37,191 bases of DNA. Origin: an uncultured Clostridia bacterium. Its GTDB lineage: Bacteria > Bacillota > Clostridia > Christensenellales > Aristaeellaceae. The notes below the pieces were generated by a model. It saw nothing but the letters and a program-made list of their open reading frames with translations, was not told the DNA's origin and did no database searches. Made by a program: the position numbers and the translations under genes. The DNA is taken from the NCBI GenBank assembly GCA_947624355.1, contig CANQKI010000013.1:1-37191 (forward strand), given 5' to 3'. Below are positions 7,713 through 16,027 of the stretch, one piece after another; position 1 is the stretch's first letter; every line of letters begins with the position of its first letter.

Positions 7713-7741
7713 AGTGTAACATACATCTTGTTTATTGTAAA
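7713..7741 (-). promoter_or_regulatory. Sigma-A promoter of the WG-repeat gene
   Basis: On the minus strand TTTACA (7741-7736) and TACACT (7718-7713) are separated by 17 bp, with TG in the extended -10 position. The surrounding 30 bases are AT-rich, unlike the rest of the window. Confidence 0.75.
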
Positions 7742-7834
7742 GTTTTTTCTGGGAAAAGCGGGAAATGGCTCCGGTGCGGAAAAAAGAGAAGATAGCAAAC
7801 GCTGCAGGAACGCAAATGTGTTCCTGCAACGTCA
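7742..7834. other. Intergenic stretch with one isolated hairpin
   Basis: Between the WG promoter and hairpin-array copy 2 there is no gene. It contains one inverted repeat, GCAGGAAC (7804-7811) and GTTCCTGC (7820-7827), that resembles the end hairpin of copy 2 (the CAGGA/TCCTG core is shared). It may be a remnant of another element. Confidence 0.4.
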
Positions 7835-8035
7835 CAGCTTGTTAAAAAAACAGTATCTCGATTTGGGGATGTATGAAGGGGCCGCAGCCCCTTCATTTGA
7901 AATCCGCAGAACCGGCTTTGCCGGTTCGAGGAGAAGTCAGGATGACTTCTACCTCTATCATTTTCTGGCCGTGATGCGTAGCATCACAGGAAAATGATGC
8001 AGCCGATGCAGGATCGCTTTCGCGTTCCTGCATCG
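7835..8035 (-). repeat. Hairpin-array element, copy 2 (strand given = sense of the gene it follows)
   Basis: This is the same modular series as copy 1, lying just after the stop codon of the PBP gene. In the sense of that gene the order is: end hairpin CGATGCAGGA/TCCTGCATCG (8004-8035), the ATCATTTTC/GAAAATGAT hairpin with inner GTGATGC/GCATCAC stem (7957-7998), GAAGTCA/TGACTTC (7933-7949), GAACCGGC/GCCGGTTC (7909-7927), TGAAGGGGC/GCCCCTTCA (7874-7895), then CATCCCC and a run of seven T followed by AACAAGCTG (the A-run at 7844-7850 on the + strand). It has one end hairpin where copies 1 and 3 have two. Confidence 0.85.
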
Positions 8036-8040
8036 CTATT

Positions 8041-10548
8041 TTACTCGCCGGACTGCCAGAAAAGGGACAGGGCGTCGGCGGAACCGTCGTCCTCCTGCTC
8101 CTGCCGATTGCCAAAGAGCATCCCGGTAATATCCTCCCACAGCCTGCGGCCGGAGGACGGCGGCTCGGCCTGGGCAATCTGCACGGCCTGCTTGCCCTCC
8201 AGCAGCACGCCGTTATTGAGCAGGTCGGAATGGATAGGGATGATGCGGTAGGTGTACACCACGCCCACCTGGGCCTTTTTGTCGGTATAGTAGAAGGTTT
8301 CCCCCGCGTTGGAATAGATTTCATTTAAGATGATGCACTCCCCCACGGCGTCCCGCTGGATGCGGTAGAGGCCGGCGTCCTGGGCGGTCATGACCAGAAC
8401 GGGGTTGCCGCCGCTGTTGTGGGTGACATAGAAGGAGGACAGGGCCCGGGGCGCGCTCCAGACGTTGGAATTTTTCGTGGGCCGGTTGGAGGAAAGAAAG
8501 ACCTCGGAATAGGTGTACGCCTTGGGGGTGAGGGAGGTGGCCAGCATGGGCTCCCCCGCCCATTCGATGGATTTCGTGTCGATCTTGAGCCACACCATGC
8601 CGTCCGCCTGGAGGAAGGCGGGCTTTTCCCGGTCGGCATAGTAGGCGCGGAAGAATTTCGTGGCCAAAGCGGCGGTGTAATCGCCCCCGGACACCCAGCT
8701 TTGCAGCTTGTGGTTTTTGTCCGGGTTGTCAAAGCCCATCCAGAAGGCTGTGGAAATTTCGCTGTTGTAGGCGGCCATCCAGATATCCCGGTTGCCGCCG
8801 CCCGTCATGTTCACCGTGCCCGTTTTGCCCGCCACGGGGGTGCCCGCGCCGGAGAGCTTGGCCCCCGTGCCCGAGGCTGTAACGGTTTGCAGCAGGCTGG
8901 TCATGAGGTACGCCGTCTGGGGAGACAGCACCGTTTCCCCCGCCGTTTCATGGCGGTAGAGCACATTGCCCGCGCCGTCCTCGATGCGTTCGATGAAATA
9001 CGGGCTGTAAAAGGTGCCGCCGTTGGCAAAAGGCGCATAGGCGGCAGCCAGCTGCACGGGCGACACGCCGTAGGTCATGGCCCCCAGGGCCAGGGACAGG
9101 TTCCAGTCCCGGTCGTCCAGCTCGATGCCCGTTTTTCCCAGGTAATCCCGGGCGGCGGCCACGCCGATTTTGTTCAGCAGGGACACGGCGGCCACATTCA
9201 GGCTGTTTTTCAGGGCCGTGCGGACGGTGACGTTGCCGTAATAGAGGTTGCCGCTGTTCCGGGGGGAATAATTGCCGAATTTCTGGGGCGTGTCGTTGAG
9301 GACGCTGGCGGTCATGTACCCGTAATTTTCAATGGCCGGGGCGTACACAGCCAAAGGTTTCAGGGACGACCCCGGCTGGCGGCGAATCTGCGTAGCCCGG
9401 TTGAGGCCCCGCTGCACTTCATAGTTGCGGCCCCCCACAATGGCCCGCACGGCCCCGGTATGCACGTCCACGCAGGCCATGGCCCCCTGGGCCTGGGTGC
9501 CGTCGGAGGCGTCGGCGGGAAAATTGTCGGCAGAGAGAAACTGGGTGTCGATGATGTCCTGCTGCTCCGTATCCAGGGCGGTGTAAATATGATAACCGCC
9601 CCCAAGCAGCGTTTCGGCCTGGAGACCCAGCAGCGCCTCGGCCTCGTCCAGCACTGCGTCCACGTACCAGCCGTACTGCCCGGCCCGGGCGGTGTTTTCA
9701 ATGGGCGTCACGTCCTCCGTAAGGGCGGCCCGGTACGCCTCTTCGGACAGCATATCGTTGTCCCGCATGGTGCTGAGAATGTATTCCTGCCGCTCCCGGT
9801 TGGCTTCCGGGTGCAGGTGGGGCGCGTAGGCGGAGGGCGCTTTGATCACGGCGGCCAGCACGGCCCCCTGGGCCACGGTCAGTTCGGAAGCGGACACACC
9901 GAAATAGGCCTTGGCCGCCGCCTCGATGCCGTAAGCCCCACGGCCGAAATAAATGTAATTCAGGTACATTTCCAGAATCTGATCCTTCGTGCATTTTTGC
10001 TCCAGCTGTACGGCCAGGTAAATTTCCTCAAACTTCCGGGCCAGGGTCTTTTGGGCGCTCAGGTGGCTCAGTTTGACCAATTGCTGGGTAATGGTGCTGG
10101 CCCCTTCGGCATATTCGCCGCTGCGGAAATTGGCCGCCACCGCGCCCAGAATGCGGATAGGGTCAAAGCCCGGATGCCGGTAAAAGCGCAGATCCTCGGC
10201 GGCCAGGAAGGCCTGACGGACTTCGACCGGCACGGCGGCCAGGGGCACGCTGATGCGGTCCTGGCTGCTTTGCACTTTGGCTACGAAATCCCCGTTCCGG
10301 TCGTAAATTGCCCCGGTCTGGGGCACATTGACAATTTTCTCGATATCCAGTTTCTGCCAGTTGCCCACGTCAAACGCAAAATAAAAGCCCACCCCGCCCA
10401 GTATCAACAGCACGGCCAGGGAAATCAGCACGTTCCGTTTTGTGTGCCGCCGGGGTTTGCCCTCCAGGCGGCGCAGTTCTTTCGCATCCTCCCGGTCGCT
10501 CCGCCTGTCCATTTTGCCGATTGCCCGGCCCCATGCCCCTTTTCGCAA
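8041..10548 (-). CDS. Class A penicillin-binding protein (glycosyltransferase/transpeptidase), 835 aa
   Basis: This bifunctional enzyme polymerises and cross-links peptidoglycan outside the membrane. A basic cytoplasmic tail (1-38) is followed by a membrane span (about 39-58), a GT51 domain (about 75-250; catalytic Glu118 in AAEDLRFYRHPG, plus EGASTITQQLVK) and a transpeptidase domain (about 360-640) with SSLK near 393, a later SLN, and GKTGT near 573. A C-terminal beta-rich stretch (about 720-810) resembles a fibronectin type III module. The start is a TTG at 10548: AAGGAGG lies 9 bases upstream, whereas the first in-frame ATG at 10512 has no ribosome site. The gene is divergent from the short ftsH and its stop codon abuts hairpin-array copy 2. 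Confidence 0.93.
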   Translation of the reverse strand: MRKGAWGRAIGKMDRRSDREDAKELRRLEGKPRRHTKRNVLISLAVLLILGGVGFYFAFDVGNWQKLDIEKIVNVPQTGAIYDRNGDFVAKVQSSQDRISVPLAAVPVEVRQAFLAAEDLRFYRHPGFDPIRILGAVAANFRSGEYAEGASTITQQLVKLSHLSAQKTLARKFEEIYLAVQLEQKCTKDQILEMYLNYIYFGRGAYGIEAAAKAYFGVSASELTVAQGAVLAAVIKAPSAYAPHLHPEANRERQEYILSTMRDNDMLSEEAYRAALTEDVTPIENTARAGQYGWYVDAVLDEAEALLGLQAETLLGGGYHIYTALDTEQQDIIDTQFLSADNFPADASDGTQAQGAMACVDVHTGAVRAIVGGRNYEVQRGLNRATQIRRQPGSSLKPLAVYAPAIENYGYMTASVLNDTPQKFGNYSPRNSGNLYYGNVTVRTALKNSLNVAAVSLLNKIGVAAARDYLGKTGIELDDRDWNLSLALGAMTYGVSPVQLAAAYAPFANGGTFYSPYFIERIEDGAGNVLYRHETAGETVLSPQTAYLMTSLLQTVTASGTGAKLSGAGTPVAGKTGTVNMTGGGNRDIWMAAYNSEISTAFWMGFDNPDKNHKLQSWVSGGDYTAALATKFFRAYYADREKPAFLQADGMVWLKIDTKSIEWAGEPMLATSLTPKAYTYSEVFLSSNRPTKNSNVWSAPRALSSFYVTHNSGGNPVLVMTAQDAGLYRIQRDAVGECIILNEIYSNAGETFYYTDKKAQVGVVYTYRIIPIHSDLLNNGVLLEGKQAVQIAQAEPPSSGRRLWEDITGMLFGNRQEQEDDGSADALSLFWQSGE

Positions 10549-10642
10549 GCTTCGCCGCCTCCTTTATCCGCCTGCGTCTATCCTTCCCAGCCTTTCTTTT
10601 CCTTAAAGCCGGCAGAATCTGCCAATGTGGCTGAAAGTACCA

Positions 10643-10671
10643 TGGACAAACGCATATCCGGTTTATATACT
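10643..10671 (+). promoter_or_regulatory. Sigma-A promoter of the short ftsH gene
   Basis: TGGACA (10643-10648), a 17 bp spacer and TATACT (10666-10671). Transcription would begin about 10678, downstream of the ATG at 10674, which argues for the GTG start at 10704. Confidence 0.75.
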
Positions 10672-10703
10672 GGATGCACAGACGGAAAACGGAGGCGAAA
10701 GCC

Positions 10704-12368
10704 GTGAAGAAAAAGAAGCTCGAAGGGCTGATCGTGTTCGGCATGCTGGCCGCGCTGATGGTGCTTTGCCTGCTGTCCGGCGGCGGGGAGGAGGCGAAGC
10801 CCCTTTCCTATGGGGAATTCTGGCAGATGGCAGAAAACGGCGGCGTCGCCGAGGTGACGATGGGCGACGGGGAAAACTGGCATGTTCTGCTCGGCGACGG
10901 GCAAAAGGCCGTCACGCCCAATCCCCGGGCGGAGGACGGGAAGGAGCGGCTGCTGCGCCTGGGCGTAACCGTGCGGGAGCAGGGGCAAAGCCCGGTGCCG
11001 GGCCTTATGTTTCTGGGGCTGCTGCTATGCGGCGTTCTGCTGCTGACCCGGGGACGAAAAGGCGCGGCGGGTATGGCGAAATATGCCGCCGTGCAGGCGG
11101 ATGAGCGCATTCCGGACGTCACCTTCCGGGACGTTGCGGTATCCCCCCAAACGCTGCAAAGCATGCGGGACCTGGTGGGCTTCCTGCGGGAGCCCGAACG
11201 CTTCGCCACCTGCGGAGCGCGGCCTCCCAAGGGCGTAATGCTCTACGGCCCGCCGGGCACGGGCAAAACCCTGCTGGCCCGGGCGCTGGCAGGCGAAGCG
11301 AAAGCGCCCTTTTTTGCCATGAGCGGCGCGGACTTCGTGCAGGTGTATGTGGGCGTGGGCGCGTCCCGGGTGCGGGAACTGTTCCGGAAGGCCCGGAAGG
11401 CGGGCGGCGGCGTCATTTTCATTGACGAAATCGACGCCATCGGCAAAAAGCGGGACAGCGGCAACGACGAGCGGGAGCAGACCCTGAACGCCCTGCTGAC
11501 CGAAATGAGCGGCTTTTCCGGGGGCGACAAAATCATGGTGGTGGCCGCCACCAACCGGCTGGATACCCTGGACGCGGCCCTTCTTCGGGAAGGGCGCTTT
11601 GACCGGCGCATCGAGGTGAGCCTGCCCGACCGGGAGGAGCGGCTGCGCATTTTGCAGGTGCATGCCCGGAACAAACCCCTGGCCCCGGACGCGTGCCTGG
11701 AAACCGTCGCCGCCCAAACCGCCCTGTTTTCCGGGGCGCAATTGGAAACGCTGCTCAACGAGGCGGCCATCCGCGCCGCCCGGGCGGGATGTCAGGCAAT
11801 CGCCATGGAGCATTTGCAGCAGGCTTTCTTTGCCATTACGGCGGGCGAGGACAGGCCCCGGCAGTTTTCGGAAGCCGAAAAACGGATCACGGCCTATCAC
11901 GAGGCGGGCCACGCCCTGCTGACCCACATCCTGCAGCCCGAGGCGCGTCTGACCCGGGTCTCCATCATCCCCACCTCCCGGGGCGCGGCCGGGTATTCCA
12001 TGCATGTGCAGCCGGATAAACTGCTGCACACCCGGCAGGAGCTCATCGCCATGATGGCCGTCGCTTTGGGAGGACGGCTGGCAGAGGAAATGCTGCTGGG
12101 AAAGGACAACGTGACCACCGGCGCGGCCAACGACCTGGAAAAGGTCCGGGAAATTTCCCGCTGCATGGCGGAGGAATGGGCCATGGGCGAAACGGGCGAC
12201 GTGAAATCCGACCGGGCGGCCCTGGAGGAAGAGGCAAGGCGCCTGGGAAAGGATGTGCTGACGCGCTGCCGGGCGGGCCTCGACGCCCTGGCCAAGGCGC
12301 TGACAGCGCGGGAATCCCTGGACGGGGACACGGCAGCGCGCATCCTGGACGCACAAAAAGGTCTATAA
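10704..12368 (+). CDS. ftsH: Short FtsH-type membrane AAA+ zinc metalloprotease, 554 aa
   Basis: This is one of two FtsH proteins in the window. It has two membrane spans (about residues 7-26 and 95-112), a short extracytoplasmic loop, an AAA+ module with GPPGTGKT (about 182-189), Walker B FIDEID and second-region residues GRFDRR, then an M41 protease domain with HEAGH (His399) and the third zinc ligand in GAANDLEKV. The pore motif is YVG (Tyr215) where most FtsH have FVG. GTG at 10704 is chosen because GGAGG precedes it by 8 bases and the promoter lies too close to the earlier ATG. At 554 residues it is shorter than the paralogue at 30909 (609), mainly in the loop and tail. It probably degrades a subset of membrane proteins; the target is unknown. 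Confidence 0.9.
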   Translation: MKKKKLEGLIVFGMLAALMVLCLLSGGGEEAKPLSYGEFWQMAENGGVAEVTMGDGENWHVLLGDGQKAVTPNPRAEDGKERLLRLGVTVREQGQSPVPGLMFLGLLLCGVLLLTRGRKGAAGMAKYAAVQADERIPDVTFRDVAVSPQTLQSMRDLVGFLREPERFATCGARPPKGVMLYGPPGTGKTLLARALAGEAKAPFFAMSGADFVQVYVGVGASRVRELFRKARKAGGGVIFIDEIDAIGKKRDSGNDEREQTLNALLTEMSGFSGGDKIMVVAATNRLDTLDAALLREGRFDRRIEVSLPDREERLRILQVHARNKPLAPDACLETVAAQTALFSGAQLETLLNEAAIRAARAGCQAIAMEHLQQAFFAITAGEDRPRQFSEAEKRITAYHEAGHALLTHILQPEARLTRVSIIPTSRGAAGYSMHVQPDKLLHTRQELIAMMAVALGGRLAEEMLLGKDNVTTGAANDLEKVREISRCMAEEWAMGETGDVKSDRAALEEEARRLGKDVLTRCRAGLDALAKALTARESLDGDTAARILDAQKGL

Positions 12369-12402
12369 AAACCGCTTTATTTTCGGTCAGAAAATAGGGG
12401 TG

Positions 12403-12429
12403 TTCAAATGGAAAAAAATGTTGTATAAT
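12403..12429 (+). promoter_or_regulatory. Probable promoter of the solute-binding protein gene
   Basis: A perfect TATAAT (12424-12429) has only a weak -35 (TTCAAA, 12403-12408, spacer 15). The predicted start of transcription, about 12436, leaves little leader before the ATG at 12441 and favours the TTG start at 12465. Confidence 0.55.
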
Positions 12430-12464
12430 GATAAATACGAATGTTAAAGAAGGGGGTTGCTGCA

Positions 12465-13970
12465 TTGCGGAAAAGATTGTGCTGCCTGATCATAGCCTGC
12501 ATAATGCTCTGCCTGAGCCTGGGCGCCCTGGCCGAGGATACGGCCGCGGACGGTTACGTGATGGCGGGCTTTGACGATACCCAGTACCGGGACTGGGACT
12601 CCAACAAGTTCTTTTCGCGGATGGAGGAAAAGACGGGCGTCCGCTTTTCGTATCGGCAATATAAAAACGAAAGCGATTGGACGGCGGCCAAGGAGGCCAT
12701 GCTCCGGGGCGGCGACCTGCCCGACGTGCTTTTCAAGGCCGCCCTGTCCTCCTCCGAAATGATCGAAATGCGGGAAAAGGGCGTGCTGATTGACCTCAAG
12801 CCCTACCTGGAATCCTGCTGCCCCAACCTGTGGGCCCTTTTCCAGGCGCATCCCGAATACCTGGACGCCATTTCCCTGCCGGACGGCAGCGTGGTCGCCC
12901 TGCCCTATATCGTGTCCATCCCCATGCAGAATTACATGTGGATCAATAAGCAGTGGCTGAAAAACCTGGGGCTTTCCGAGCCCACGACGGCGGAGGAACT
13001 GGTGCAGGTGCTGGAAGCCTTCCGGGATCAGGACCCCAACCGCAACGGCAAACAGGACGAAATCCCCTTCGGGTTCCTGGGGCCCTTCGACCTGAAATTC
13101 CTGGCCCACGCCTTCGGTATGGTGGCCAACGATTACAATATTTTCGTCCGGGACGGGGAAGTATGCTTCATGCCCCTGGAGGAAAACTACCGTCTGTTCG
13201 TCACCTGGTGCCGCGATCTGTATGAAGCCGGGCTGCTGGATCAGAACGGCTTTACCGCCAGCAGCGCTGCCCGGCAGGTGACGGATTCCAACCAGCCCGC
13301 CACCTACGGCGTGATTCTGGCCCCCCTGGCGGCCGATGTGTTCCGGGTGGACTGGAGCACGGATTACGATATCCTGCAGCCCCTCGTTTATGACGGCGCG
13401 CAGGTTTACCGGGATTTCGCGGGCCAGGTGCTCCGGGGCACCTTTGCCGTGACCAGCGCCTGCCAGGACCCGGAAAAAATGCTTCGCTGGGTGGATTACC
13501 TCTACAGCGAGGCCGGCTCCGTGCTGGCCTCGGTGGGCCTGGAAAACGAGGATTACCTCATTGACCCGGACGGCACCTGGCGCCTTTCCGACGCCACCCA
13601 GAACAATCCCTACTTTACCGTATCCTACCTGATCGACGGCGGGGCCACCATGCCCGGTATCCAGTCGGACGGTTTCCAGCGGCGCTTCAGCGGCACTTCC
13701 GCCCTGCAGGAAACCCTGGACCGGCAGGAAAAGGTGAACGCTCTGTGCGTGCGCCCCTTCCCCGTATATTCCCTGACCCGGGCCCAGGCGGACACCGCGG
13801 CGGCCCTCCAGGAAAAGATCGGGTATCTGGTGGACATGCGTCTGGCCCAGTGGGTGCTTGGCGAAGAAGAAATTTCGGATGAATCCTTTCAGCGGTTTTA
13901 CAATGAACTGGAAGAAGCGGGGCTGCCGCAGTTCCTGGCCTTCTGGCAGGATATCCTGAACGGCCTTTGA
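12465..13970 (+). CDS. Family 1 (LplA-type) extracellular solute-binding protein, 501 aa
   Basis: This is an exported sugar or oligosaccharide-binding protein of an ABC uptake system. It starts MRKRLCCLIIACIMLCLSLG with a signal peptide ending ALA before EDT (about residue 24); there is no clear lipobox, unusual for a Gram-positive binding protein. Family marks include the DLPDVLFKA turn, the hinge segment ALPYIVSIPMQNYMWINKQWL, and DPNRNGKQDEIPFGF, typical of LplA-like proteins of clostridia and Paenibacillus. TTG at 12465 is preferred because AGAAGGGGG lies 9 bases upstream, whereas the ATG at 12441 lacks a site. The stop is 13 bases before galactokinase, suggesting that the ligand is a galactose-containing sugar, but the permease genes are not in the window. 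Confidence 0.85.
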   Translation: MRKRLCCLIIACIMLCLSLGALAEDTAADGYVMAGFDDTQYRDWDSNKFFSRMEEKTGVRFSYRQYKNESDWTAAKEAMLRGGDLPDVLFKAALSSSEMIEMREKGVLIDLKPYLESCCPNLWALFQAHPEYLDAISLPDGSVVALPYIVSIPMQNYMWINKQWLKNLGLSEPTTAEELVQVLEAFRDQDPNRNGKQDEIPFGFLGPFDLKFLAHAFGMVANDYNIFVRDGEVCFMPLEENYRLFVTWCRDLYEAGLLDQNGFTASSAARQVTDSNQPATYGVILAPLAADVFRVDWSTDYDILQPLVYDGAQVYRDFAGQVLRGTFAVTSACQDPEKMLRWVDYLYSEAGSVLASVGLENEDYLIDPDGTWRLSDATQNNPYFTVSYLIDGGATMPGIQSDGFQRRFSGTSALQETLDRQEKVNALCVRPFPVYSLTRAQADTAAALQEKIGYLVDMRLAQWVLGEEEISDESFQRFYNELEEAGLPQFLAFWQDILNGL

Positions 13971-13983
13971 GGAGGAACATACG

Positions 13984-15282
13984 ATGGATTGCTATGCACA
14001 AATGCTTTCCAAGCTGAAGCACACCCCCGCCATGGAGCGATTTTCCGAAGTTTACGGCCACCGGGAGGGGGAACTGGCCCGGCAGTTGACCCGGTATTCC
14101 CGCCTGGTGAAGCTGCATGAGGATATTTTCCACGCGGACGTGTCGCCCCTGTATATGGTGAGCGCCCCCGGCCGCATCGAAATCGCCGGCAACCACACCG
14201 ATCACAACAACGGCCGGGTGCTGGCCGCCGCCGTGAACCTGGACTGCGTGGCTTGCGTATCCCCCCGGGACGACGACACCGTGCGGGTGCACAGCGAAGG
14301 CTTTCCCGACATCGAAATGACCCTGGATAATCTGGACCCCGTTCCTGGGGAGGAAGGCACGTCGGCGGCCCTGGTGCGGGGCGTGGCGGCCGGAATGCGG
14401 CAGCGGGGATACCGGATCGGCGGCTTTGACGCGGCGGTGACCTCGGACGTGCTCAGCGGCAGCGGCCTTTCCTCCTCGGCGGCGTACGAAGTGATGGTGT
14501 GCGCCATTTGGGACGCGCTGTACAACGGCTTCGTAGTGGATTCCACTGTGCGGGCGCAGATTGCCCAGTATGCCGAAAACGTCTATTTCGGCAAACCATC
14601 CGGCCTGATGGACCAAATGGCGTCCAGCACGGGCGGCCTGGTGGCCATCGATTTCAAGGAAGAAACGCCTAAGGTGACGCCCCTTGCCTTCCCCTTCTAT
14701 GACAAAGGTTATTCCATCGTGGTGGTGAACACCGGCTCCAGCCACGAGAACCTGACGGGGGAATACGCCGCCATCCGGGAGGAAATGCAGGCGGTGGCCG
14801 GGATGTTCGGGGAGAAGGTGCTGCGGAATGTGCGGCCCGATCAGCTGTGGCAGCGGCTGGGGCCCGTGCGGGAAAAGCTGGGCGAGCGCGCCGTGCTGCG
14901 GGCCTTCCACTACATCAGCGAAAACGAGCGGGTGAAGCAGCAGGTGCAGGCCCTGCAAAAGGGCGAACTGGAAACCATGCTGCAGAGCGTGATTGCCTCC
15001 GGGCGCAGCAGCTGGATGCTGCTGCAGAACGTCTATCCCGCCGGGATTCATCAGCCCATGGCCCTGGCCCTTTCCATGGCCAGCATCATGCTAGAAGGCA
15101 AGGGCGCCTGGCGGGTGCACGGCGGCGGCTTTGCGGGCACGACGCTGAATTTCGTGCCCAACGACATCACCGAAACCTTTGTGCACCGGATGGAAAACGT
15201 ATTCGGCGAGGGCTCCTGCATCATTCTGGATGTGCGGCCCGCCGGCGCGGCCCTGGTGTTTTCGGTCAACACGCGGAAATAA
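13984..15282 (+). CDS. galK: Galactokinase (GHMP family), 432 aa
   Basis: This enzyme phosphorylates galactose with ATP at C1, the first step of the Leloir pathway, in the cytoplasm. The galactokinase signature is at 63-77 and reads GRIEIAGNHTDHNNG; the ATP loop LSGSGLSSSAAYE lies near 160-172; the catalytic Asp is in GLMDQM (Asp210); and the third GHMP motif is GGGFAGTTL. In well-studied galactokinases the signature has GEHTDYN; the Glu to Asn and Tyr to His changes fall at sugar-contacting positions. I recall similar GNHTDH forms in clostridial galactokinases, but substrate preference may differ. The extra 25-30 N-terminal residues are also a feature of that type. GAGGAGG precedes the ATG. 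Located directly after the binding protein; lacZ is 4 kb away on the other strand. A terminator follows. Confidence 0.9.
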   Translation: MDCYAQMLSKLKHTPAMERFSEVYGHREGELARQLTRYSRLVKLHEDIFHADVSPLYMVSAPGRIEIAGNHTDHNNGRVLAAAVNLDCVACVSPRDDDTVRVHSEGFPDIEMTLDNLDPVPGEEGTSAALVRGVAAGMRQRGYRIGGFDAAVTSDVLSGSGLSSSAAYEVMVCAIWDALYNGFVVDSTVRAQIAQYAENVYFGKPSGLMDQMASSTGGLVAIDFKEETPKVTPLAFPFYDKGYSIVVVNTGSSHENLTGEYAAIREEMQAVAGMFGEKVLRNVRPDQLWQRLGPVREKLGERAVLRAFHYISENERVKQQVQALQKGELETMLQSVIASGRSSWMLLQNVYPAGIHQPMALALSMASIMLEGKGAWRVHGGGFAGTTLNFVPNDITETFVHRMENVFGEGSCIILDVRPAGAALVFSVNTRK

Positions 15283-15292
15283 CGAAAAGCGC

Positions 15293-15330
15293 GGCGTCCA
15301 TCCCTTTTCGGGTGCATGGACGCCTTTTTA
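15293..15330 (+). terminator. Intrinsic terminator after galK
   Basis: GGCGTCCAT (15293-15301) pairs with ATGGACGCC (15316-15324); the loop holds an additional CCC/GGG pairing; TTTTTA follows at 15325-15330. It separates the galactose genes from the next operon. Confidence 0.9.
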
Positions 15331-15342
15331 AGCGGAGGCGGC

Positions 15343-16014
15343 ATGGGAGAATTCTGTCGGTTTGCGGGCGAGCGCCTGATGCTCCTCATCGTGCTGGCGC
15401 TGATGGGCGCATTTCTTTGCGAAATCGGCAGAATGCGGCCCGAAACGGCCCGCCGCCTGGGCCGGGTGCTTTTGTGCGTGTGGGGCGCGGAGGCCGCCCA
15501 TGTGCTGCTGAGCGGTCTTATGTATTTCACCGTTTACGGAAACGACGGTTTTCCATCCCCCGAAACCATGTTCCGCACCGGTTCCCTGGAAAAAATGTAC
15601 GACGCCCTGCGGACGCCCGCATTTTTCGCGCCCGTGTCGGGTGCGCTGGCCTGGCTGGGCCACGGCATCGGCAAAATCCTGTTCAATCAATATGTGCTGG
15701 GGGGCTTCCTGCTTTCGGAGGGCATGACGTATGTTTCCTGCTGCCTCCTGGAGGCCCGGCTGCGGGAGCGGTTTTCGCCCCGGGCCGCCCTGCAGGGCGT
15801 GCTGCTGGCGTGCCTGCTGCCAGGGGCAATTTTTCTGTATCTTCCCGGTTGGCCGCCGCTTTTGTTTCTGGGAATCGCCGCGCTGCTTTTTGTTCTTGGA
15901 AAAAGGCTGCCGAAAAAAGAAGGAAAAGCGCTGCCCTGCGAGGAATATCTGCTGCTGCTCTCCGGCATCCTGACCGCGGCAGTGGATTACGCCCTGATTT
16001 CGGGCAGGATATAG
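15343..16014 (+). CDS. Polytopic membrane protein next to a Gpi18-like glycosyltransferase, 223 aa
   Basis: This is a hydrophobic protein with about five or six predicted membrane segments (for example 10-28, 38-58, 110-130, 145-163, 165-183 and 195-213) and short polar loops. No catalytic motif is recognised. The ATG at 15343 is chosen because GGAGG lies just upstream; the earlier in-frame ATG at 15316 is inside the galK terminator stem and has no ribosome site. It precedes the mannosyltransferase-like gene by 13 bases, and the two together are likely a unit for transferring a sugar at the membrane. The residues SGLMYFTVYGNDGFPSPETM form the longest outer loop. It could be the N-terminal half of a split GT-C enzyme system or an accessory subunit; I am not sure. 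Confidence 0.65.
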   Translation: MGEFCRFAGERLMLLIVLALMGAFLCEIGRMRPETARRLGRVLLCVWGAEAAHVLLSGLMYFTVYGNDGFPSPETMFRTGSLEKMYDALRTPAFFAPVSGALAWLGHGIGKILFNQYVLGGFLLSEGMTYVSCCLLEARLRERFSPRAALQGVLLACLLPGAIFLYLPGWPPLLFLGIAALLFVLGKRLPKKEGKALPCEEYLLLLSGILTAAVDYALISGRI

Positions 16015-16027
16015 GGAGGCGGCGGAA

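Noticed and set aside
7728-7997. An 89-codon frame across the WG upstream region
   Set aside because: It crosses the promoter and hairpin-array copy 2 and has no ribosome site or recognisable protein sequence.
12465-15282. A complete lactose/galactose operon
   Set aside because: Only a binding protein and galK are together; galT, galE, permeases and a regulator are absent, and lacZ is on the other strand with its own promoter.
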